Of a stretch of 64,000 nt of DNA, positions 42,410 to 53,308 are shown in pieces; within the stretch, counting starts at the first letter, position 1, and each line of letters begins with the position of its first letter. A program made the translations under genes and the position numbers. The stretch covers positions 5,441,159 through 5,505,158 of the forward strand of contig VZQC01000265.1 in assembly GCA_009823505.1 (NCBI GenBank). Direction: 5' to 3'. Source of the stretch: Rhizomys pruinosus (lineage: Eukaryota; Chordata; Mammalia; Rodentia; Spalacidae). The notes under the pieces are model-generated. The model did not search any database, was not told where the DNA came from, and was given only the letters and a program-made list of their open reading frames with translations.

Positions 42410-42512
42410 TGTTATACAGATTTTAAGTAAAACAAATGTGGATGACAACAATTTATATTTCCAATTAACTAAGGTGCATTACCATTTTTATCAGAAACTT
42501 TAAACCAATTAT

Positions 42513-42913
42513 GCTGGATAGCTTTAGTGTCAACTTGACACACCTGGGTTGAGGGAGCCTCAATTGGGGAATTGGCTCCATTGGATTGGCCTGTGGCCAC
42601 ATCTGTGGAATATTGTCTTGATGGTCGAGCAGTGTGGGAGGGCCCAGGCCACAATGAGTAGTGCCACCCTGGGCAGGTTGTTGTGTACCGTATAATAAGG
42701 TGGGCTGGGCATGGGTCAGGGGAGCAAGCCAGTGAACAGCATTCCTCCATGGCCTGTTCTTCAGATCCTGACTCCAGGTTCCTGCCCTGAGTTCCTACCT
42801 TGGGCTCCCTGAAAACTGTGACCCAGGAGATGTAAGCTGAATAAACCCTTTCCTCCCCAAGTTGGTGTTGGTCAGAGTGTTTCTTCACAGCCATGGAAGA
42901 CAAACTAGAACAC
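42513..42913 (+). mobile_element. LTR-like repeat, family B copy 1
   Basis: Starts near GCTGGATAGCTTTAGTGTC and ends near CATGGAAGACAAACTAGAAC. It matches the minus-strand copy at 57960-58363 in every block (CTCCATTGGATTGGCC, GGGTCAGGGGAGCAAGCC, TTCCTGCCCTGAGTTCC). An AATAAACCC poly(A)-type block lies near 42840. The 203-codon minus frame at 42469-43080 is only read-through of this element. Confidence 0.8.
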
Positions 42914-44362
42914 CAATGTTGTTTAATATACACATATTTACTTTTACTAAGTCCTAAAACACCATGTAACCTATAGGTAGAGTCTGAGCAAAATTGGATA
43001 CTTGTTGAACTAAACCTAAAATAAAAAGGGGGGGATACAGATATATATGAAACCATTTTGTCAAAAATTTTGCAATTCAAATCTTAAAACTAACTACGGG
43101 AAAAGATTTGTATGTTCCCACAGGTCAAAACATCACCAACTTAATGGCTGAGAAAGAAAAGACACAGCTTTGCATTGTGTAGCATGTACCAGGAAGTGCC
43201 AGCAGAAAGGTTGGCCAGTCTGAACATTGAAAGGAAGAAAAGCATCAGACTGCTACAGGTATCAAACCCCTCTGTGGATCCTACTTGTAACAACTATTTC
43301 TAATGAGTCCTAATGAAACTTACCTTCTTGGTGTGGCAAAGTTTTAATATGAGAGATTTTCTTACCTCTCCTTCACAGAACAAGGAGAAATATGATGATG
43401 ATGAGGTCGTTCTCTAACTGTAAATTGGAGATATAGAGGTAATCTCTTATAAAACTGATAAAACCACCTTCTTTAATTGACTAATTGACATAGGAACTGT
43501 GAAAAGGATTATTCTCTATTCAGAACCAAATATAATACTAAAGTCTCCTTAAGCTGTGTACTTAAGCAAAATATATTAATACAGGAGAGCTCTGATATCA
43601 GCAATCGATTATTCTACCAAGGAGATGTTGGCCAGGGGAGCCAAGCCCCCTGCAAAAGGTAAAGGCTTCTTGCCTGTAAACTGGGATAACTGCAAGAAGA
43701 GAGGCAATAAGGCCCTGCTTTTGAAGACCTGATGTAAGCATGGGAAAGATGTATTGAGACCACACTTGCAAGTGTACAGTTGGTCTCAGGAATACCAGAG
43801 AGTGTTACCAAAGGCCACTAAACCAATAAAGCAAATATAGGTCTCCTTGAGTCAAGCAAGACTCCTCCATCAGCACCAGCTACACCTCACCTGCCTGGAA
43901 ATACTGTGCAGCAGTGCCAGCTATATGCCCGTAGATCCCAAATCTAATTGGCTATTAGCTCTCTCCTTGGAGGAATAACCCATGGCTGATGCCACAAGCT
44001 TACATCCTCTAGTGGTTAGGAGATGTTATAAGCCACAGTAAGACCCTGCCACATTTTACAGGAAAAAATGTAATTCATAGATTAACATACCATCCAAATA
44101 TCTGTGTCTATACCAAAGTAACCTACCATAACAATTAGTACTGTTTAAATACCTATATATCTAAATGCCTGTGCTTCATTAGTAGGATTGAAAGGTTATT
44201 CCTGGACAAACTGTCAGCCCATGAAAGGAAACAGCCAGAATTGACCAGAGTCCAAAACGACAGCTCCAGAGAAAGTAGACTGTTTTGCTTCTCGTCCACC
44301 TGTGCCCATTTTCTAAGCCTAGGGAAAATCTGCGGAAGAGGGGGCGTGGTAGAATGTAAGGG
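42914..44362. other. Unclassified, probably degraded retroelement
   Basis: AT-rich, stop-ridden sequence between an LTR-like element and an A-tailed unclassified repeat. It could be the body of the repeat at 44363, but only that 3' part has a second copy in the window. A minus frame at 43614-43811 has no domain. Confidence 0.35.
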
Positions 44363-44580
44363 CTGTGATTGGGGTGAATGGTGAAACTACAGCAATATAG
44401 ACTGGACACTCATTTGATCAACTTGATTGAACATACAAGCCCCCCTGCTGGATGGTGGGACCAAGGGGCTGTGTGGTTTTGGGCACAACTGCTTGCAAAT
44501 TGGTTTTACACGAAGGATGCTTGTACTCATAAATTATTACTTATTGTTAAAAAATGAAAAAAATAATAAATAAAATATTA
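44363..44580 (+). mobile_element. Unclassified dispersed repeat, copy 2
   Basis: Nearly identical to 25228-25432, with GGGCTGTGATTGGGGTGAATG at its start and an A-rich end (GTTAAAAAATGAAAAAAAT). The shared end point plus A tail suggests LINE or SINE-like retroposition with a 3' end here. Confidence 0.75.
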
Positions 44581-44639
44581 AAAAATATATATATTTGCAA
44601 TGGTTCAGGATAGTAATTGGCTATAAGAGGCATGCAGAG

Positions 44640-44850
44640 ACCTTGCTAGATATGCTGGCTCTGAAGATGGATCTGAATTTGAGTTCTATGTCTAGTGGCT
44701 AGTGACTGGGTGATTTTAAATGAGTTGTTCAACCTCTCTGTGCCAGCTTCCTCATCTACTGCAAGAAAGTAGTCCCTGGTTTATATGGTAGTTGTGAAAA
44801 TTCAACAAGATAGTAATATAAACTAAATGTCCACTGGAAGTCCTCTGAAG
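44640..44850 (+). mobile_element. MIR SINE
   Basis: GATCTGAATTTGAGTTC, AATGAGTTGTTCAACCTCTC, GCCAGCTTCCTCATCTACTG and ATATGGTAGTTGTGAAAATTC. Confidence 0.75.
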
Positions 44851-45039
44851 TTTCAACAACAGCCTTGGCCTTAATATGTGGTGATGACCCAGGCTCATAT
44901 ACTCAGAGCCAATAACCACTGCAGGCTTTGGATGAACACTGGCTGTCTAGGCATGAGGCCTGGTCTTTCTTGGCTCTGTCCTTATCTGTGTGGCTACATG
45001 TAAATATCTCCTTACAACTGCAGCTTCCTCATTCATAAA

Positions 45040-45076
<37 letters not shown>

Positions 45077-45290
45077 TGTGTGTATGTGCTGTGCATGTGG
45101 TGAAGGCAGAGGAAGACCAGGGCAGGGAGGAGGAGGTCTAAAAGGAGGTACAAAAGAGGTCAACAGGGCAGAGAAGAAAGATAAAATATTGCATACCTTC
45201 TCTGATGCAGAATCTAGATTTAAATATATAGATATGAGACACAAAAGCAGAAGGGGAACTGCTTAGGAGGCATGGAAGCTTCTGGAAAAC
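45040..45290 (+). mobile_element. L1 3'-UTR fragment with (TG)n
   Basis: After a (TG)n run (45042-45075) come AGGAGGTCTAAAAGGAGG, AAGATAAAATATTGCATACC and GAATCTAGATTTAAATATATAG, then ACACAAAAGCAGAAGGGG. The same order occurs at 47680-47825 in the twin-primed L1. Confidence 0.7.
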
Positions 45291-46359
45291 ATTAGGCCTG
45301 CAGATGGATTCAGGTGGCAGAGGCAGAGAGCAGGTTGCCCAGGAGGATTTCCTCCTCCCAACTTTGGGTCCTGGAGTTTGTAGCTGGTAGCATGTGCACA
45401 GACAGCTAAGCCAGAGCCTGGAAGCTGGGGTCCGGGGGCCACTCAAGGGCTAGGCCAAGCAGAGCCAGCTCAAAAGAGTGGCCCAGGGTCCCTGTGCTAA
45501 AAAATGCCTCCCTGTGAGGACTCTGTCAGGCTGCAGGGCCAGGACAAGAGTGGCCCTGGATAGCCTTAGCTTGGGAGGAGCCAAGGTCCGGCTGTCACAG
45601 CTCTGGGCTATTTCAGGACACAGTACTTAAGAAATCACAGCTTGACGTGTCCTCCAGGCCCAGGCTTCCTTGCATCTGATTCTTTAATTTCCCTGGAGGG
45701 GAATACATTCTGCTTCTGGCTATGACCCTGAGAGGGACGAAAGCATCCTCCCTTCTGATGGCCCTGTCCTCCCAATGTGTGTAGCCACTCTGCGAGTGAA
45801 CACTCCCAAGGCCCGGCCATGGAGCCAGGTCAGGTGTTTTAAGGGAAAGTGCTCTAGTCTCCGATTCTTGAACTATATAACATGTCCAGGGACCAAGCTC
45901 AGAGGTTGGGTGATGCTGCAGTCTCACTTCAAATGTCCCCTTGACCTCTGTGCTTAGGTGACTTATAAGTACCCAGGAATGACAAGGAGGGCGCAGACCA
46001 GCCACACTCCACTTGTATAGCTGCCCATGCCTTTGATGTTGCTGGCTGCCCTCCCCTGGGGTGGACACTCACGTGTATCAAGTCCTGGGCTGTGGGAAGC
46101 AAGGTCTCTGCCTTGTGTCACAACTGGTTCCTCTGGGGGATAAGGTCACCTTTGGTTCAGGCAGCTGAGTCATATTCGGGTTGTTGAGAGGAAGACAGGA
46201 GGGCCCACCTGACCTGGAGAGGAGCTGTCATAGAGGGGCAGGCTAGAGCCCAGGGATCCTAGCCGAAGCACGTGTCCCTGGCCTGGGCTGGTCTCCAGCC
46301 CTCCTCTTATTGGTCAGCAGGCCTAGGCACCAGGAGCTGAGGAGCCGTGGCTGTTTACT
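45291..46359. other. No gene recognised
   Basis: About 1.1 kb, GC-moderate, repeat-poor. AP-1-type TGAGTCA at 46166-46172. The minus frame at 45613-46068 (151 codons) has no recognisable domain. Confidence 0.45.
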
Positions 46360-46530
46360 GACAATGCAGACTGGCAATGCTCACACTGCACCAGGTGCTC
46401 CGTGAGGTGTTGGGCATGGGTTAGTTCATTGGATCCTCATGACACCTTTCCGATGGCACTGGATAGATGAGCAGTGCAAGGTGATGGGATGGCTCAAGGT
46501 CACCTAGCAGTAGGCCCTGGGCCAGCGTCC
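46360..46530 (-). mobile_element. MIR SINE
   Basis: Antisense order: GCACCAGGTGCTCCGTGAGG, TGGATCCTCATGACACC and CTCAAGGTCACCTAGCAG. Confidence 0.75.
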
Positions 46531-46674
46531 AAGCCCTAGAAATGGGAATGTAGACCCTGAGTGCTTCTTAATACACTACATTCCCTGGAATTCACTTAAC
46601 CTTGGAGGCAGCACAGTAACTTTCATAAATATTAGTTTTAGTGGGTACCAGGGAAGATTCTAGAATTAGAGCCT

Positions 46675-46775
46675 AGCACACCTAGGTTCTAACTGTGCAA
46701 TCTCCAAAGCCCTCTCTGGGCTTTGGCTTCACCTGTTAATGGTACAATAGCCTGAAAGCAGGACAAGAACACCTG
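46675..46775 (+). mobile_element. MIR fragment
   Basis: ACCTAGGTTCTAACTGTGC, then GGCTTCACCTGTTAATGG. Confidence 0.6.
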
Positions 46776-46789
46776 TCTTAAAGGGGTAC

Positions 46790-46925
46790 ACATGGAGGCT
46801 GGCTCAGGGCTGTAATCCCAGCACGCTGGTGAATTACCACATATCTGAGGCCAGCCTAGTGAATTTCAAGCCAACATAGGCTGCAGTATGAGTGGGACCC
46901 TGTTTCAACAACCAAAGACAAGCAA
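46790..46925 (+). mobile_element. Old B1-type SINE
   Basis: GGCTCAGGGCTGTAATCCCAG, GAGGCCAGCCTAGTGAATTTC and GTGGGACCCTGTTTCAAC. Confidence 0.7.
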
Positions 46926-47344
46926 AAGAAAAGCAATAAGAGATTAAAACATGCAAATATTTCTGTGGTGTGCTGATTTAAATTCCTTTAGATATATACC
47001 CAGGAGTGGCATGGCTGGATCATGGCTGTCCTAGTTTTAGTTTCCTGAAGAATTTCCATAGTGATTTCCATAGTGGCTGGACTAAGTTATATTCTTACCA
47101 ACACTGTCTAGAGATTCCATTACACCACTCACAATGGTCAGGACACAGAACAAGCCTAGATGCTGATGAACACACGAATGGGTAGAGAGTATGTGCTATG
47201 TATACACAACGGAATTTTATGCAGTTATAAAGATGAAATAATGTCATTTATAGGAGAATGGATGACACTAGAGATCACTGTACTGAGTGAAATTAACCAG
47301 ATTCAGAAAGACACCACGTTTCCTCTCACATGTGGCCTCTGATT

Positions 47345-47546
47345 TAAAGATTTATTTTTGCTTATTTATGTGTATGCATGTGTCTCTGTATAAGTTTATG
47401 TGCATTATGTGCATGTAAACACCTGTGGAAGGCAGAGGGCATCAGATGCCCTGAAACGGGAGTTATAAGCAGTTGTGGTCCACTTGATATGGTGTTGGGA
47501 ACTGAACCAGGTCCTCTGTGGGAGGGTACAGCCATCTCTCTAGCCA
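47345..47546 (-). mobile_element. B3-type SINE, diverged, inside L1
   Basis: Head at 47546 (CCATCTCTCTAGCC on the plus strand), GGAAGGCAGAGGGCATCAG and GTTGGGAACTGAACCAGG, tail side at 47345. L1 sequence resumes right after it. Confidence 0.85.
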
Positions 47547-47576
47547 TGGAATCTATATTTAAATGTGTGTGTATGT

Positions 47577-47599
47577 GTGTCTGTCTGTCTGTCTCTCTG

Positions 47600-47659
<60 letters not shown>

Positions 47660-47660
47660 A
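47577..47660. repeat. (GTCT)n/(CT)n microsatellite
   Basis: GTCTGTCT units followed by about 25 CT units in the L1 3' UTR. Confidence 0.95.
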
Positions 47661-48185
47661 AGAAAGCAGACTTATGACAGAGGAGGACGAGGCCTGAAAG
47701 GAGGTGAGGGTGAACAAGAGGGGGCAGTGGAGGAGGAGAAAGACAAAACAATGCTTATTTTCTCTCGTGCAGCATCTGGATTTAAGTATATAGCTCTGTG
47801 ACATGAAAGCAGGAGGGGAGCTGGGGGAGACAGTGGGGGGGGGGACAGACACAGGACACAATGATCTGTATATGAAATGTCCTAATGAAACCCATTATTT
47901 TTATAGTAAAGTTAATTAAAAAAGGAAAATCATAATAATATGCTGAGTGCAGTTTTCTTTTACTGATAAAGACCACCAAAATATTAATGATGATCATTTT
48001 ACGAGTGGGTGGTAAGGACATTTTTGATGATCTGGCCAATACTGGGTTCCTAGTTAGGTCATCCTGGACAGGTCACCACACATCGATCTGTCCACCTGTG
48101 CAACAATGAGAACATGGGAGGCCTAAGAAACCCAAGCGGACAGTGAGGAGAGGGCAGCGTAGTCAGAGAAAACCCTTGAACTAAG

Positions 48186-48232
48186 TGTGCACACAGCATG
48201 TGCGCACAGCATGTGCACACAGCATGTGCGCT
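48186..48232. repeat. 13-bp tandem repeat, three copies
   Basis: TGTGC(A/G)CACAGCA units, alternating A and G at one position. Confidence 0.9.
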
Positions 48233-48399
48233 AGTGTATAGACTGATCTGGCTGTCCTCTGCAACCCTATACACTCTTATTTCCTTTTCCAACTTTAATT
48301 TTCTCCATAGCAATGGACAGAATATGAGTCTTAATAACTATCTGTCCCAAATTCTAAGAAGGTAGGACCTGGCCTGTCTTGGTCACTGCTAAATCCCCA

Positions 48400-48470
48400 G
48401 CTCCTACAACAGAGCCTAACACAGGAGGTGTGCAGTGATCAAGACCATATGCTGAATGAATGGATAGACG
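48400..48470 (+). mobile_element. L2 3'-end fragment
   Basis: CAACAGAGCCTAACACAGGAG, then TATGCTGAATGAATGG. Confidence 0.55.
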
Positions 48471-48546
48471 GGGGAAGAAATGAATAAGAAGCACTATAGC
48501 CCCCCCCCACACACACACAAGCACTGTGTCCTAGGAGAGCGGAGTG

Positions 48547-48638
48547 CTTCCCACGCTAGTACATGGATGCTTCCCACGCCAGTACACGGATGCTTCCCAC
48601 ACCAGTACACGGATGCTTCCCACGCCAGTACACGGATG
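48547..48638 (+). repeat. 23-bp minisatellite, four copies
   Basis: Units of the form CTTCCCACGCCAGTACACGG plus ATG, four in tandem, one to two changes per unit, then a truncated CTTCC. Confidence 0.96.
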
Positions 48639-48899
48639 CTTCCCTGGGCAGCTGGCAGTGTTCCGTCTCACGTCACAGCCCGGTATTCAAGAAGTGTCTG
48701 CCTGAATAGCTTCAGGACCTTGGACTGGAACTTGAGGTAGGCTCCAGCCCTGACGTTACTTGGAAAATGGACTAGCCCTTCCGTGTACAGTACAGGAAGG
48801 GCTACCAGAGAAATTGTATTAGGGCTGCTTCCCCCCCCCCCAGCCTCTTTCCAAGCCCTAGTATCTTCCTTCCTCTCCACTGATCATAAAATGCCTTCT
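48639..48899. other. No feature recognised
   Basis: Unique sequence with a poly-C run near 48830-48841. Confidence 0.5.
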
Positions 48900-48992
48900 T
48901 TCCTAATTATTATATATACTAATTATTTTCATTTACATGCCTAGCTTACCATTTATGTCTAATTATTGTGCAGCTCTGAAACAATTATACAT
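48900..48992. promoter_or_regulatory. Homeodomain-site cluster
   Basis: CTAATTATT occurs three times (48903-48911, 48919-48927, 48959-48967) and CAATTATAC follows at 48982. The sequence is AT-rich and not part of a recognised repeat. It reads like a conserved non-coding element, but conservation is untested. Confidence 0.3.
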
Positions 48993-49194
48993 ACCATTAA
49001 GGATGTAGCAGGGTAACAGTGTAGTGAATTTTACTTAACTTCCATACCAGATGATTCGTGTGTGATTCATCTCCGTGCTTTGTGGTTTCTGTGGCATAAC
49101 AGTTCCCTTGGCTGCACTGAGGACATTAGGGTAGGTCACACTGCTCCCCCTCCCTGATGGTTCATAAGCACGTCACAAAAGCAGCAGCAATAAT

Positions 49195-49350
49195 TGCTAC
49201 AACTTACTGAGCAATTATTACATGCCTCACCGTGTTCTTCATCTATGTATCCTGTGTCATCTGAACTTCATGACTGCCCTGTCATTAAGGAGGAGACGCA
49301 CGAGGCACAGTTAATGATGCATTTGAGGTCACTCAGTGAGGCACTGGCAG
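49195..49350 (-). mobile_element. MIR SINE
   Basis: TTACTGAGCAATTATTACATG, GTCATTAAGGAGGAGACG and TTTGAGGTCACTCAGTGAGG in antisense MIR order. Confidence 0.7.
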
Positions 49351-49834
49351 GTTGAAGGTTCAAGTTCAGAGGCTTGAGAAGCTGCCTCATAGGTGGCTGT
49401 CCCATGGAAAGGTACAATGAGCCTTTGAGGGGGGTACAGGAGCGACTACTTAGTCCACTCCACTTTCCAGAAGAGTGAACTGAGGCTGCAGCAGGGTCAG
49501 GCTGGCCCCAGACCTGCCAGCCAGTTAAGAACAGTCTTGTAGGGAGTCTCATCTGAGGTGCTGATGTTCGGGCTCCCCTCCCTCATGCTGCGCCCCAGGC
49601 AGAACCAGCACTCTGAATTTCTGCTCAGCACTCATGCTGTTAGAGCCAGTGTACACCGTGGGCTGGCTCATCAGCCTGGTCAAGACAGCAGTCTGCTTTG
49701 CTCTAATTCTTGCTGCTGACCTGCTTCGGGAAGCATCCTTCTGGATGACGTCTGGATGGTCTCTTCCCAAACCATTCTTTCTTTCCTAATCATTCATGCC
49801 CCTTCATTCCTTCAGCTATCTTTCCTCAAAGGCA
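49351..49834. other. No feature recognised
   Basis: Unique sequence. The minus frames at 49268-49552 and 49549-49770 have no domain. Confidence 0.5.
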
Positions 49835-49995
49835 GCAAGCAGCATTTATAAAGCACTTAGCCTGGGTCGATTATCAGGCTAAGTGCTTTATCTTGATTTT
49901 TCTAATTTACTTTCCACTACACTTCTAAGAGGTAGAGGCAAAAACATTCAGCATCTCTCCATTTTCCATCTAAGGACTAAAGGCCCAGAGCTTGG
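49835..49995 (-). mobile_element. MIR SINE containing a 17-bp hairpin
   Basis: Antisense MIR order: AAAGCACTTAGCCTGG, ACACTTCTAAGAGGTAGAGG, CTAAGGACTAAAGGCCCAGAG. Within it, 49848-49864 pairs perfectly with 49875-49891 over a 10-base loop. Confidence 0.7.
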
Positions 49996-50328
49996 CCTGG
50001 CCATGTCAGGTCAGGATTCGGGACACAGTGTACCTGCTCCACACGATCTGTTCCTTAGGCCAGCTTTCAGCATGATATTTCTTGATTCCATCTGCCAGCC
50101 AAGATGGCCTATGCTTCTTTTTCTGTGCTAGGTCAAGAGTGTACAGCCCATAATATTCATGCCACTATTGCACTAATGGGCATATCTTGCAAAGCCAGCT
50201 GTCATTGTAGCTCACAGGATTCACAGCTAGGTAAGGTTAATGCTACATTTTCTCTTCAGGCATGGTGCCTTCCAGCGCTATGAACACTAGACAGCGGAGC
50301 TGAGGCTTTGACGTCAGAAGCAGCTTGG
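49996..50328. other. No feature recognised
   Basis: Unique sequence up to the tandem duplication. Confidence 0.5.
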
Positions 50329-50440
50329 TTTCCCCCTGTTTGCTCTATAGCTCATGGTGCATAGTGTCTTAATGTGGAGTTTTGTTTCTCCCTGTTTGCT
50401 CTATAGTTCATGGTGTGTAGTGTCTTAATGTGGAGCTCTG
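50329..50440. repeat. 56-bp tandem duplication (two copies)
   Basis: Units 50329-50384 and 50385-50440 share CTGTTTGCTCTATAG and TAGTGTCTTAATGTGGAG, with a few differences. Confidence 0.93.
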
Positions 50441-50559
50441 GTGGGTAACCAAGAGCAGGGGCAATAGTTAATGTTTCTGAGGCCCCTGGTCAATAGCTTC
50501 AGAAGAGGGCAGTCCATTCCTGGCATTAGGCTTTTACTTTAAAAACCGATGGGGCAATG

Positions 50560-51000
50560 CCCCCTGTTATAAGGTAACTCCCTTTAATCTATTATAATGT
50601 ATATGCATATATTTTAAGTAGCTTCTATAGTGGTAGGTTTTCATATGCTTTTTCTAAAGGCCTTATGTTATTCTTCTCCATACTCACTCCTCTGCCCTAC
50701 CTTCCCCTGCCTCATTTAACCCTTCCTATTCTATTACTACTCTTTCCCCTTTATATCACTGCATTCTACCTCCCCTTCCAGGAAGCTTCTCCCCAAATCA
50801 TGGCCATTTACTAGTATCTTGACCCATCCAGATCTTCAAAGTGAAACATGAATATCTAAGATTTCAAAGCTCCTATCCAACTATGATAGGATTTGAAATG
50901 TTTGTCTTTGGGGGATTTGAAATGTTTGTCTTTGGGGGTTGGGTTACCCTATGCAGGATGATGATTAAGTTCTATTTCATAGGATGGAGCCCATGCCTGA
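50560..51000 (-). mobile_element. L1 3'-end region, older rodent type
   Basis: GTAGCTTCTATAGTGGTAGG, AAAGGCCTTATGTTATTCTTC, a pyrimidine-rich run and TTCCAGGAAGCTTCTCCCC follow the antisense 3' end of rodent Lx-like L1. A 24-base unit with GATTTGAAATGTTTGTC is duplicated in tandem at 50890-50937. Confidence 0.7.
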
Positions 51001-51539
51001 TATTGCTATCAGGCCTAGGAACCTGAGGCTCTATAGATAGCCCAGCAGCCATGGGAGAAAGCCTAATACAATATTCTGCTAAATAGATACAGTATTAAAT
51101 GATTTCCAGTGGCTTACTGTTACACCCATAGATTAATGCATCTCTCAACACCCAGAAGGAGAAGCGTCCTTATACAGCAGATGGTGTTTAACACAGAGAA
51201 GCACAACTGGCCAATATGCAGAGAGTAAGAGGCTTCAGACTACTTATACCTGAATAAGACTCTTGTATAAAATCTCTGCCTCCCAAGGCTCAGAGATCAT
51301 TGTGGAAGAGGAAGTGGAAAGGTCGTAAGGGCCAGAGGAGGTGGACGACCACAAGGAAGCAGAGTTTTCCCGACAGCTGCTCAGTTACCATGTGATTTCA
51401 CAGCAGTATGATCTTACAAGTCCCACATAAGCTCAAGCCAGACAAAATCCCAGCACAGAAGCGGGGAAGAAACCCCAGCTCTCCTCTAGGAACTACCGGC
51501 CTGGCAACCAATGACTGCTGGGAAGGGGAGAGTCAATCT
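51001..51539. other. No exon; possibly L1-related
   Basis: No exon and no clear repeat boundary. It may be the upstream part of the element ending at 51765. Confidence 0.35.
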
Positions 51540-51765
51540 CATTTAAGGGTGAGACTCTTGGGAGGTGGATCAGGCTCCAAGTGGATGAACCCAAACCGAA
51601 GGGCATTTAGGGACAAAAATCTCTCCCTCTCTCATAGGAAATTTGGTGGGGGGCTTAATAAGAGGGGGTGCAGATATGGGAAGGGAATCTCAATATGATG
51701 AAAACATATTGTGTGAAATTCACAAAAATTCAATTAAAAATTAATAAATAAAAAGTATGGAGCCA
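51540..51765 (+). mobile_element. L1 3'-end-like fragment
   Basis: GTGGGGGGCTTAATAAGAGG, then GGGAAGGGAATCTCAATATG, TTGTGTGAAATTCACAAAAA and an A-rich AATAAATAAAA end. Resembles the other L1 3' ends here but is more diverged. Confidence 0.6.
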
Positions 51766-52230
51766 CAGATAAGTGGCCCCAGAGCTGACTTGCCTCTTCT
51801 GAAGTTTTGGGCACTGTCAGCAATGTGGACTCTGCAGGGACAGAGGCAGGATGGAAGGAGAGTTTCTGGAAGAACCCACAGGTCCTCTGCCTCTGGTGCC
51901 AGCTCTGGGTACCAGAAAATAGAGTCTGGAGACAGGAAGTGGCCTCCTTGGCTTGCATAACGTTAGATTTAATAACAAGGTGGGCAGCAGCAGACAGAAT
52001 ACTTCAGTTGGAGTTGTGCCTCCCTGCCTTCTAGGTGCTGAGCCTGGCCTGACAAAGGACCCTTCTAGTTTTCGGCCATCAATTACCAATGCTTTCCAAG
52101 GTGCCTATGGCTCAGGATCAGGAAGAAACAGATGAGGCAGCCTTTCAAGGGCCTCAGGGACTACAGGCTTGGCTCAGCCCCAGAAGCTTTCAGACTGTTC
52201 TCAGGTGGGGCCTGCCTTCCAGCGTGGTAC
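51766..52230. other. No feature recognised
   Basis: Unique sequence. Overlapping frames on both strands at 51734-52135 show no domain. Confidence 0.5.
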
Positions 52231-52558
52231 TCTGATGGTTGATACTGTCAGCTTGGTAGGGTGTTAAAACACCTCAGAGCCGAACCCTAGGACTTGTCTG
52301 TGGGGAGTGTCTAGATCGGGTTAATTGAAATGTGAAGATCCACCCTAAATGTAGATGGATGAGCTGAAGTCTTTGAATAAAAAGGAGAACTGAGTACCAG
52401 CATTCATCTCTCTCTGCTTCCTGGCTTTGGAGTCATGTGACCAGCTGCCTGGTGTTCTTCCGCCATGCCTTCCTTGCCATGAGGCATGGAACATCTATAG
52501 GACATTTTTCCTTAGGTTGCCTTTGTGGCAACAAGGAAAGTAACTACCACAGGCACAT
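52231..52558 (+). mobile_element. LTR-like repeat, ERVL/MaLR style
   Basis: GATGGTTGATACTGTCAGC head, AGATCCACCCTAAATGTAG, GAATAAAAAGGAGAACTGAG, CTCTCTGCTTCCTGGC and a GGAAAGTAACTACCACAG end. Confidence 0.75.
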
Positions 52559-52784
52559 CTCTTTACCATGTACTTTTTGTAAACTCTCTCTAACTGGGAA
52601 CACCCCCTTCTTTTGACAACAGCCACCATTTCACTAAGGGCAGGGTCATGAATATGACTGACAACCAGTGTCCTTTGTTACTGGCTCCTTTACAGAGAAG
52701 AGGCAGGGTCACAACTTCTCCGTAGCAGAAGAGCAGATCCCTGTGGTAGACTCTCAAGGATAAAATGTGAATGGCAGATTATAT

Positions 52785-52866
52785 GTTGAGACAAGGTTTC
52801 ATTCTGAGGTCTAGACTGGCCTCAGCCTCTTGAGTGCTGGGATTAAAAGAGTCACAAAACCTGGCT
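52785..52866 (-). mobile_element. B1 SINE fragment
   Basis: GACAAGGTTTCATTCTGAGG and GAGTGCTGGGATTAAAAGAG are antisense B1 blocks. The middle is lost. Confidence 0.75.
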
Positions 52867-53308
52867 TCCTCCTTTCCACCTTCTTCTATTCATGCAGCAT
52901 GCAGTCTCCGTGTCTTTACTACAGACCCAGCACTGTGCTAGGGCCCAAAGACACTGATATAAATAGTAGCCTTGCTCTAAAGATATCATGGGAAGGGCAA
53001 GGCAGAAATCACATGGTGTCATAAACAGAAAGGCTGACTCTAGACACAGGGCAGCCATGGTGGCCCTCTGAGGTCCCATGGAAGACCAGCCCTGCTTTCC
53101 TGTCTGACCTCACCTCTAAAATGGTGCACACATCCTGGCTTGTTCCTGCTCAAATGGCTGTCTCCCTCCTTGGTGCATGAGAGGGTCAGTCATTTGCTTC
53201 CTTGAGATTACTACGTGCCGGAAGCAGTGTCCTTCCCTTCCACTACAGGAAAACCTGACCTCCCTTGACCAACCTCCACCTGCCAATTCTACCCAGTCTT
53301 CTTTATTG

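Larger units (their letters stand above)
46950..47925 (+). mobile_element. Twin-primed L1 with inverted 5' part
   Basis: 46950-47115 is L1 ORF2 C-terminal sequence in minus orientation (TTCCTTTAGATATATACCCAGG is the antisense of the conserved IPLLGIY region). 47140-47345 is the next downstream ORF2 piece in plus orientation (TATACACAACGGAATTTTATGC, GAGTGAAATTAACCAGATTC). The 3' UTR resumes after a SINE at 47548 and ends near 47925 with CCTAATGAAACCCATTATT and an A-rich tail. Adjacent ORF2 segments in opposite orientation are the hallmark of twin priming. Confidence 0.8.

Noticed and set aside
42469..43080. 203-codon minus frame, longest outside the L1
   Set aside because: It overlaps the LTR-like repeat at 42513-42913 and extends into unassigned retroelement-like sequence. 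The copy at 57960 gives a similar shorter frame on the other strand.
50490..50515. CTCF-like TTCAGAAGAGGGCAGTCC
   Set aside because: Matches the core only partly and is not embedded in a recognisable element. Weaker than the 63969 site.
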